From: Candolleomyces eurysporus
Lineage: Eukaryota; Basidiomycota; Agaricomycetes; Agaricales; Psathyrellaceae
Assembly: GCA_027579435.1 (NCBI GenBank)
Contig: JANBPK010000784.1
Location: 1-64,000, forward strand
DNA: 64,000 nt
Reading direction: 5' to 3'
The notes under the pieces are model-generated. The model saw only the letters and a list, made by a program, of their open reading frames with translations. It did not search any database and was not told the DNA's origin. Position 1 is the stretch's first letter; each line of letters starts with the position of its first letter. Shown in pieces: positions 55,801-64,000 of this stretch. The translations under genes and the position numbers were made by a program.

Positions 55801-57434
55801 GACGATATGAAAGAGGAAATAAAAGTGCGCTCTACCTTTTCAAAGTATGCCACCTGCTCAAAGAGATTTTCAGATGGCTTTGCCCGCTGATACTTGGAAT
55901 CATTGCCAAAACACAAATACAGAGGCCATAATTTTGCAGTACCAAACAAGGCCAACATGGTCGCGTCAGACGCAAACATTAATGCAAGAACATAGCGAGG
56001 GAGGTTGCAACCTTCTTCAAGCAGTGATCGCTGCATCAAGCCCAGGCCAAGGTGAGTCCTGGTTCATATAGAGCAACTAGTTCTTACCTGAAGATTGTCA
56101 TACGCCTCAAGGAAAGCAGGCAACGTATAGATCTCTCCGTAAACGCGAATATCTTCCTTCTCCGCGCCTGAGTGCCAGCAAAGCTCATATCCAAAAGTGT
56201 GAAAGTATTCATGAGTTGTTAAGCTTTCTAATTTGCGCTTGATCAGGGGAACAAGTGGGCGGTAATGAAAGCCAGGTACTGTGAATTTTTTTTGGTCCAC
56301 GCACGGCTGACAATGTGTTGAACGGGACGGTGATAGTGACGTTTGTGCATGCCCAAGAGATGCCATCGTCGTCCTCCCAGTTAGGATCTAGGCCATCTGC
56401 TTTGTACTGCGACGTAGCTAAGGCTCAATCAATAGCAGGCCAGTTAGCCTCTCGGACATCCTTTGGATTGAAACTGTCATCGCCAACAATGTCTAAAAGG
56501 GCCTGGAATGAATTTTGGCTCCTTTCATGATTTGACCACCACCATTCTCCCAAGCGAAACGAGCTCAGGTTTGGAAAGGGGTGCAATTGTGATGTGGATG
56601 GTTCAGGGCAGGGCTGAGTATGAACTGGGGCCAAGGGGGGNTGATTCAGGTTCATCAGGTATTTCAATGGGATCTTGTAGGTTGCGTGCAGTAAGGCAGA
56701 GATCGGGGTCGTGTGGATAATCTCCAGGAGGGCATCTGGGAATTTTGTACAGGCCAAACGAGTTTACAGGCGTCCTGTACTCTCCAGGCGAGTGCAAGGG
56801 CAGGGCTGCTGGCCGAGGGGATTCCTCTGCCGCAGGTATTGATTCAAAGGGCACTGCAATGCCAGAGGAAGGCTGCTGATGATCTTCCACTAGGCATTGG
56901 GAAAATACATGATCGGTAGGAGAATAAGGAAACAAGGATATGGGCAAGGTGGAAGTTGGGAGGAAGTCAGCTGCTGCTTGCCTAACTTTGTAAGATGGCT
57001 TCTTCTGGCGGCGCCCTCTTCCAAGAACCTCTAGAATGGGCTGAGTCACAGGTTCCTGTAAAGAGCCTAAGTAATGCGTAGGTTGTAGGGAAGCAATGTG
57101 TTCATACTGGAGCTGGAGCGTCATTGAGCTGTGGAACATCTTTGCTGCCACTAGCACTGTGATCAAGCTCAATGGGTTGAAGAACGACGTCAACATCTAG
57201 ATTGCTGTTATCCATCCAGGGCCACAATTGTTTCAAGCCCTTCGCCATCCCAGAAACGGTGCTTTCACTGGAGCCAGAGGTAGAGGCTTGCTTCGTTCGT
57301 GCATGCTGAAGGTGCTTGCCCAACCTTGCCTTGAAAGTCTGACACGATCGAATATGGTGGCCATAGCTGTTGGGTTGCCTGAACAGTTTTCCACAAACAC
57401 ACTTCTGAAACCATGGAGTATTGGTGTCACTCAT
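52830..57434 (-). CDS. Plavaka-like (CACTA-group) transposase
   Basis: A multi-exon minus-strand gene. Start at 57434, with an N-terminal C2H2-like finger ('CVCGKLFRQPNSYGHHIRSC'). Landmarks follow in family order: 'HPFPNLSSFRLGEWWWSNHE', 'FQALLDIVGDDSFNPKDVRE', 'FHYRPLVPLIKRKLESLTTH', 'VYGEIYTLPAFLEAYDNLQ', 'ISHCQRELFHKQWKVLLDNE', 'GKYSCPCCKVRMEHVPRMGE', 'VDIMHEVDLGVWKALFIQLL', 'VGFLDPADVLRGCHVIPRFS', 'FVDQDMSMRYLWGLGIGH'. These are the hallmarks of Plavaka transposases of agaricomycetes. One N each at 54561 and 56641 does not break the frame. The frame is not closed by its own stop: at 52830 it runs into antisense carnitine acetyltransferase sequence and reads on to 52620. The 3' end of the element is therefore missing or displaced. 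Confidence 0.8.
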
Positions 57435-57500
57435 GTTTCAGCAACCGCCTTGAGAAATTCTACGAGTAAGAAGGTGTTGAACGGTTAAAAAAAAANGGTC
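52830..57500 (-). mobile_element. Plavaka-like DNA transposon, 3' end truncated
   Basis: The element spans the transposase gene. I could not find terminal inverted repeats or a target-site duplication at either side. On the left it joins the broken carnitine acetyltransferase gene without visible element terminus, which suggests later deletion or rearrangement rather than a clean insertion. Confidence 0.6.
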
Positions 57501-57736
57501 ACTCAAATCTCAACACCAGCCATGGCCAACTTGAACCACCTTTGATCGGATCATACGCGCAGTGCTGTGACCGTTCCATCGGGATTCTTGCTATCCGCCC
57601 AGGATTAGTATGATTGGACTGTGCACCCTCTCGTTGTTCCTTCTGCATGTCCATGTCATAGTAATTCAGAAAATAGTAGGCAGCATAGAAGTACAGTCAG
57701 GTAAGTAATACAAGTACATGAGTGAGAAGCTAACTA
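57435..57736. other. Short intergenic region upstream of the transposase
   Basis: About 300 bp between the transposase start and the stop of the next minus-strand gene. It contains an A-run with one N near 57496. No terminus or gene was recognised. Confidence 0.35.
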
Positions 57737-60700
57737 TCAGTCATTGTTTGAATCCATCGCAGACTCGCCTGGCAGAAGAGGAGCAGGTGAGAGCAGCCGC
57801 AGCAGCGGCCCAGCTTGTAAAGCTGCTGTGGCGCGGTGCTTTCCTTTCTTGCTTCTGGAAGGAAGTGGTATGGCCATAGTGAGGGCACCAGGAGTGTCGG
57901 GAAGCGTTTGGGCTTCGCCTTCGCCTTCCAAGCTTTCAAAAGCACGCTTCCCCAGCCCCCCAAAAAAGCTTGGCCTTCTTTCACGAGCACCCAGCGATGG
58001 GCTGCTGACCATTGCCTGGTACATCTGCTGGCACAACTCCAGGCGTCCTTCTATAAAGGTAAGGTTGGAGACAGAACTCGTCAAGATAGAAGCCTGACAT
58101 ACTGGCTTCAGAGCGGGCATCAGCAAGGCGTGCTACCAAGACTGGTGGAAGCGATTTGTCTACAGGCACAGGTTGGCTTAGAGGGGTGAAAAACGATTGA
58201 GCATATGAACTCACCGCTATCATGCATCTTGTACGTTTTCTCAAAATCAAAATGGGACTTGAGATTGGCGAACTGTGGAGGCAATTTGGCAGTTTGATGG
58301 GGCTGGACGATTGAACCAAGGTCAGCAACTACGCTCTGGTGGAATGGCTGGATAGCCATTGCAACGTGGGCCTTGACGGCTGTGTTGAGCCACTCAACGT
58401 CTTGCTTCTCGCTTTCTGTCCCTTCTGAATGAATGTAGTTCAAGAAGTCTCGGGTGTATCTCGCTTTAGAATAAAGGAGGTCCATAAGGCCGGGGTGGCC
58501 GAGGATTTTCGCAACAGACACCTCGTGCCTGAATTCCTCCACACCCCCAATTGCAACCGTAACCTGGCACGTTCAAAATGTCAGACATGGGACGTTATGC
58601 AGAAGGGGGTCACTCACGATGCTACAGCAAAAAGGGACCAGCAAGGACGCCAGGCCAGCTGGCTGGCTCACTTTGGAAAGTTGATTATTGACAATCTTGC
58701 TCTGGCCTGTTAGGAACAGCGTCATCACCGGGCAGCTGGTACAAACGAAATAATGGCAACTGAATGTGATGATTTTGTCAATGGCCTGAGAGCCCAAAAG
58801 GTGACAGTGATAGAGAGAGCCCTCTCTGCGGCGCTGGATGTCAGTGGCCATCTTGTGGGCGTTGATGGTAGTGGGGTGTGGAATTAGAGGTTAACTTGTG
58901 CAAATGAGATAAGCAAAAAAAAAAAAATAAATTACATGCTGATACGAATCTAGCAACATATTGAAGGACTTGATGCCCTCACTGTTATTGCAGCGACTGT
59001 ACAGGTGCATGTATGCACCAGTGCTCACAAGAACGAGAGTCTTCATCTTGAGGGCTGAGTCAATTGGCCAAGAGTCAGCGTAGTCAGGAAAGATACGGGC
59101 GTTAGGGAGGATATGCTGGATGGTGTAACATAAGATAGAACAGAACAACTCATTAAACCACCTGAGGACCAACGTCTGAGCAGGAAGGATGACACAGGTT
59201 TCGAAATAACTGACGACCTTGGCATCGGGACCTATATGGGCAGAAGGTGAGGCACTGGGACATAGTAGGGAAAAAATTATGACCTACGTTTTCGCCACCT
59301 CGTTGTTGCTGTATCAAAGGGAACATCCTCCCGAAGCCGACTTTCCCAGAGGAGCATTAGGACTTCGGGCGCGTCAGCCATAAGGCTGCACATATCAATG
59401 AGCTCCCTCTCATTGGGAACCTGCCCGCTCAGGATCCGGGAGACAACGAGCCCGAGGGTCCATTCCTTGAGTATCTTGGTCGCCATTCTCTGAACCTCCT
59501 GTTCCCTAAGATTGCGGGGGATGCGCGATTGACAAGCAACGAAATGACGGAAGTTTTGTTGGGCAGCTTTGACTGCATCAGTGCCAATCACGTCGGACGC
59601 TGTGATAGCCATCCGGTTATCGTGTTCAGGCTGGGGGAAGGGGCTGAGAGGTTGTAAGGTAGACTTGGTGCGTTGGGGCTCAGAGGCCTGAGGCGGTCCG
59701 CTGCCGGCAGGATCGGGGAAGGGGCTGGGAGGTTGGAAGATAGACTCGGTACGCTGGGGCTCAGAGACCTGAGGCGGTCTGCTACCAGCAGCCGAAGATC
59801 CTTGCAGGAACATCAATCCTTGCAGAGGGGAGCCAGCCTGGCGACGTCCACTTCCTCCAGGATCAGGAATTCCAGCAAGTGTGGCCATCAATCCAGTGCT
59901 GCCCAAGTCTAGTGCGCATGTTCTCAGTATACAGGCTTGGTACAAGTGAAACGAGACTCACCGGAGGTGTTGGCAACATTGGTGAGCGCCACCTCTCCAA
60001 ATGACTCAAAACCTGCAGACTGAAATCAAAGAAATTAGTGAGATAAAGAGAGAACAAAGTAAAGCAATGGAAGTACTCACGGGCAGTGAAAATCCAGCAA
60101 GCTCATCGTCGTCTGAGAGAAATCCCACAAACANTTGATGTGAATGACTCGGGATCAATCAACGTCTGGTCTCCAGAGACCAAATCATCAGAATCGAGAA
60201 AGCCAGGGTTCCATAAAGTTTGTTTCTCTTCTGCAAGGGTGTCCCCCAACGTCACCATATCAACGTCTGTGGGGGCAGGAAAAGGAAATGCACCTATGAT
60301 TGAAGGTCAGTACGGCTGGTCAGTAAAGTGAAGGAGAGTCTTACCAAAATCTGGACTTGCTGCTGCTTGTAGCTCAGGGGCCACCGTGTGTGCATGACCT
60401 TCAGGACCGGGATGCCCAGGCCCAACTAGCTCAGGCGCTGCCGCAGATGTAGACCTGGGTCTGCTGGGAATTGGCAGGGGACTGTACCTTGCCTGGGGCT
60501 GAGATCCTATTCGCGACTGCCGGTAGGGGCCTAGCCGACTTGGGCCTGGGGTGGCACCAAGCCTGCGTGGCATGCCAAAACCACCCCAGCTGTGTGGATT
60601 GGGGTTAAAAGGGGGCACTGGGTTGAACAGGGCGGCCCCAAACACGGTGTTGCCAGTAAACTGTGAAGCTGCTGGGAGGTCAAGTTTGCGCTGCTGAGTG

Positions 60701-61029
60701 TCTTTAGCAAAAATGCTTACTGCTTTCGTTGCGTAGGAAAGGGTCATCCATGGTGAAGGACTGGCAGGAGGATGGGGGACCAGAGGCAGATTTGAGTTCA
60801 TGTGGCCCCAACCCCTTACATACTGCAGATAGCAGCTATCAGGCGCTTGCCCAGCGACCAATGCAACAGACTTGACGGCTTTGGGCCAGAGGTTTGGGGA
60901 CGAAGGGCCATATTTTCCAGTAGCCTTGCTCTTGGGGTGAGGCTCAAAGAACTGAATAGACGGCTTCCAAACAACTGTATTGTTTGAATGTGTATGTGGT
61001 GTATCTGCTGAACAAAAGGACTGGCACAA
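57737..61029 (-). CDS. Long multi-exon protein of unknown function
   Basis: A string of minus-strand exons with plausible GT-AG joins. The start is taken at 61029 (MCQSFCSADTPHTHSNN) but is uncertain. Order: 'WPKAVKSVALVAGQAPDSCY', a Pro/Arg-rich part ('RLGATPGPSRLGPYRQSR'), a part with an internal repeat ('SEPQRTESIFQPPSPFPDP' and 'SEPQRTKSTLQPLSPFP'), a helical part ('FRHFVACQSRIPRNLREQEV', 'MLLWESRLREDVPF'), 'LRWFNELFCSILCYTIQHIL', 'LKMKTLVLVSTGAYMHLYSR', 'HHCHLL'-like and Cys-containing segments, 'HEVSVAKILGHPGLMDLLYS', and a low-complexity end ('LLPGESAMDSNND') stopping at 57737. No known domain recognised. It sits directly upstream of the Plavaka gene on the same strand, so it may be element-associated. 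One N at 60134. Confidence 0.5.
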
Positions 61030-62782
61030 GGTTGGTCAAATGACGGTGATACGGCAGTTGCCTGCATACCCCTAGAAAAATCGCGAATTAATAGAACTTT
61101 TCTTTGGAAGCTCTTCTGAATTAAAGTACTAAGTAACGATAACGACTTATAGAACTTAGCATGTCTTCTGAACATTGCGAAATCAAGAGTCGGAGCGGTT
61201 CCCGGCTTCGGACTTAGCAACTCTCAAGGATCTGGCTCAGCGACCCGAGTACGACGGTTCGGCAGTGGTGCTTTAAATTAGGAAGGCCCTGCGAACGTAT
61301 CCAAAGGGTAGAGAAATAATTCAGAATCATAACTGTGCGCCCGACCTGGCGAGGTACGGCGTAGGAAGGGAGTCTGCACACTACAAGGGACATTCGCCCT
61401 GACATTCACTAAGTGGAAAGTGTAACGTCACTCTGTGGCTTCAAGGACGTGATGGCAAATCCGTTAAGTCAATTAAACCTGACAGTTGCCGGATTCGGAA
61501 TTACGAGCGGCTCGGCTGAAGGCTTCTGAAGAGCCAACTCAAGTTGTGAACTGATGCGGAGTAGAGACCAGATCCTCGGTTGTCTTCAGAACCCAAGATA
61601 GATTTCGGTCTTGTGAACCGACGTTGTTAGCAAGGAAAGCATGGAGTGCAGAAGAATGCGGAATGCCTAGAGTCGGGGCAATGACGTGCTGAGGGCTTGG
61701 GAAAGGTGCCTAGCCAACCGGATAGACGGAAGTAGGGTCGGGAGCAAAGGTACTTGCCTCCAAACCTATTCCGAACTATCGAAGTATGTGGAGCTACTGG
61801 AGTGCCGTTTCGGCAGTGGTTCTGAACGCGTCCAGATAGGAAGGTCAAGACCTTGTTCTGGAGCCTGGATACCCTCATATGATTATTTCTTTTTGGACTG
61901 GTTAATTTTATATGTTTATATCTCTGTTTGTCTTGGATGTGTTTGCCAAACTTATCTACAGTATTTAATCTTGGACTTTGAGTAACTAAATCTAGATAGC
62001 GGGTAGCTAGCGTTGTATTTTGCGTCTGGGTCCGTGTTACCCACCGAATCTACGAGAGCCTTTCTGTTATCTTTTGCGTGTTTAAGTTCAGAAGTCGTTC
62101 GGAGGCCGTGTCCTCATCGCGTTGTCAAAGTTATATTGTGTTGAGACCGTGTTCTCACTTCTGAAGTCGAATCCGTGTATTGTCGAAGTCTGTTGTCTAC
62201 GAAGTTTAGCTTCCAAAGCAATAACATCAAACCTGGTTGAGCCTTAGCTCCCCCCTCGAACTTGCGATTGCAAAGTTTACGTTCAAAAGCCCTAGTCCAG
62301 CTTGACTTAGAGCTTTTCACTATACCCTTGCCTGCCTCCTATCTTCAGAAGATACTTGGTGTGTTTGTTTTGTGTGTGTGTTGGTGTTAGAGTTTGGTTC
62401 TTTGTCTTGTTGTGATTTGAGCCTTAGAACACGACCTGCGCATCAACGGGTAAGAAACAGGCCTGTTAACGTATCCAGAAGCCAGGAGCTGTAGAAGGGC
62501 GGTCATATGCTCAGACTTAAATGAAGGGTTCAATCTAAACCAAGTCCACACAAACCAAACCTCCACAAGAAGGGTAGGGATGCCCGTGCTGATCGCTTTT
62601 TTGTACGTCGCAGTGCGGAAGTCACTTTCAATTGAGAAATTGCAACCCGGACTTTTTTGAGGTGTGGATTCAGCACAGCAAATAATTAGATAGGTTCAAA
62701 AGAGTAAGGATGAGATGAGGGTACAAGCAAGTCGAGCAGTGAAAGAGTCTCGAACGTCGTGCAGGCACTACTACAATGGGAT
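61030..62782. other. Non-coding block of ~1.7 kb between two minus-strand genes
   Basis: No supported gene. The words CTTCTGAA/TTCAGAAG and TTCGGCAGTGGT recur (the latter near 61258 and 61810), and a T-rich patch lies at 61885-62000. The composition is LTR-like, but I found no TG...CA boundaries, primer-binding site or repeat partner. Confidence 0.35.
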
Positions 62783-64000
62783 CTAGGCGGAGTATTTGGT
62801 TTTCTTTGATGGGGCAGCAGCTTCCCCCCCCACTTGCCTCTTCACCTCGCACCTTATAAACTTCCAGTATGCCCGCAGGAACATTTGATCCCCAATACGC
62901 AGTCCCAAGTGGATCAATTGCTGGTTTGAAAGTGGAGCTATAGAGGTACGCGTAGTCAGAGACCAGTGCCAGTATGAGGGAGTGGCTTCTTACAAGAGGT
63001 TATGGGTGGCGAAACCGCCGTGACAGTGATTTGGGGAAAATCCCATGCTAGAAAGCTGGAGTTGTCGTCGTCTAAAGACAACCCGTCGACAGCAGCCTGG
63101 AGTCCTGGCCAACGAGATGACATCCATTCCAGTTGGCGGTAGAAGAGGGTTGAGGGGGGAATGGCGAAGTCAACCAAATCATCTTCACACTGCTCCTGTT
63201 CTTCAGTAAGGAGCTGGCAGTCTTTGTCAGTAGTATCGCCGCTTTTATCATCTTCCACATTTTCAAATGCCATCTGGTAATANTTTTTTAAGTGCGACAA
63301 CAAGCCGTGCCAGCATAGGAATAAATAGTGCACTCCACCCTTCCACAACGTTCCCTTCACTATCCTGAATTGTCACTCGGCCAAAAACAGCTTTTAACAG
63401 ACTGATGGCCCTTCCACGACTGTACACGTTTTCCATTCGCATGGAATAGGTAGCAGCGGAGACGTCATACTCCAAAAGTGCTTTGTCGGCTGATATCCCG
63501 GCTTCCTGAAGATGCCAAACTAATAACTCATTGCTCATTGCCAGGTAGCTCAGCCCGCAGATCACGTTCTGCAGTTTTGCCAGGCATACTGTCGCCAGAA
63601 GTTGCTCAAGGCCATCTTGCGTGGAAATGTCGGGAAGGTGTCCTACCGCTGGTGCGGTTTAGAGTAACACGTGCAAATGACTAAGAAACATGTACTGATG
63701 TCTGGCATGCCAAGTACCATTGACTTGTAGAAGTAGCAGACGATGGCATTGACTCTGGACTGTATGCCTGGCTGATCTATGTTTGTTATCACATTGCCCT
63801 TGAAGAATGAATGAATCGCTCCATAGAGCGTTTGGGACATTGTCGACGTTGCCAAGAAATGTCCACCACGGCAGATGGCATCTGCAGTGGTGAACGCAGC
63901 GTGTACAGCGCAAGGGCGCATAACACTGAAGGGGTTAGTTTATGGTGCAAACATCAAGCCGCTACTGACTCACAGTCTGGTGCCTTCGGTCAGGAGAACG
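62783..64000 (-). CDS. Protein of unknown function, C-terminal part (5' end outside window)
   Basis: Minus-strand exons enter from the right edge: 'VHAAFTTADAICRGGHFLA', 'TLYGAIHSFFKGNVITNIDQ', 'VNAIVCYFYKSMVLGMPD', then 'LLATVCLAKLQNVICGLSYL', 'LLVWHLQEAGISADKALLEY', 'GRAISLLKAVFGRVTIQDSE', 'MAFENVEDDKSGD', an acidic stretch, 'FYRQLEWMSSRWPGLQAAVD'. The last exon follows a GTAAGA...CTATAG intron: 'HLGLRIGDQMFLRAYWKFIR' and a Lys-rich end ('APSKKTKYSA', possible nuclear signal), stopping at 62783. No family recognised. One N at 63283 sits in an A/T run. It has the same strand and style as the gene at 57737-61029, so the two may belong to one element or gene pair. Confidence 0.5.

Noticed and set aside
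61030..62460. Candidate solo LTR
   Set aside because: Composition and repeated words are suggestive, but no TG/CA ends, target-site duplication, primer-binding site or second copy was found.
52300..64000. Giant mobile element (Starship-like) covering the right end
   Set aside because: No DUF3435-type tyrosine recombinase or captain gene is visible, and the recognised transposase is Plavaka-like. The window ends before any right boundary.

Overview
This 64 kb window is nuclear DNA of a filamentous basidiomycete, most likely an agaricomycete. The genes carry many short GT-AG introns of about 45-75 bp. The families present are typical of that class: DUF7918, expanded F-box/coiled-coil proteins, a G-alpha subunit with a long helical-domain insert, NACHT NTPases with a short N-terminal leader exon, an eight-cysteine GPI-type secreted protein and a Plavaka-like transposase. 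Scattered N bases and homopolymer-associated frame breaks suggest a draft assembly, so single-base disruptions need care.

Layout. (1) 1-15.9 kb: 3' part of a conserved fungal gene, a DUF7918 gene (-), an MFS transporter (+), then a 3.9 kb tandem segmental duplication. Each unit holds the tail of the MFS gene, a CFEM-like secreted protein gene and a large F-box gene. A third, convergent F-box paralogue (-) follows. The duplication junction at about 10320 can be read directly, because the end of the convergent F-box gene is joined to the last exon of the MFS gene. (2) 16.8-25.9 kb: the conserved housekeeping block: a weak hypothetical gene, an atypical G-alpha (-), a PPIL3-type cyclophilin (+), F-actin capping protein beta (-) and a PEX11-family peroxin (-). 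(3) 26-46 kb: a repeat-rich, gene-poor array. It holds six copies or fragments of one gene family that I do not recognise (copies 1-6, all on the minus strand), several-fold repeated intergenic blocks, an alpha/beta-hydrolase (lipase) gene and fragments of a DnaJ/Hsp40 gene. (4) 46.1-52.3 kb: an NLR-type locus with a decayed NACHT remnant fused to a DnaJ remnant (-), then two tandem NACHT genes (+), each with one apparent frame break. (5) 52.3-64 kb: the 5' end of a carnitine acetyltransferase gene (+) cut off at a Plavaka-like transposon (-), then two further long minus-strand multi-exon genes of unknown function, the last running off the window.

The most novel item is the minus-strand gene family in region 3. 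It has an N-terminal module rich in Asn/Ser/Gln/Thr, a Pro/Ser/Thr-rich linker and, in the better copies, a hydrophobic C-terminal segment. It is amplified next to NACHT genes. That arrangement permits, but does not prove, an NLR-linked effector or signalling role. No RNA genes, CRISPR arrays or replication origins were recognised.
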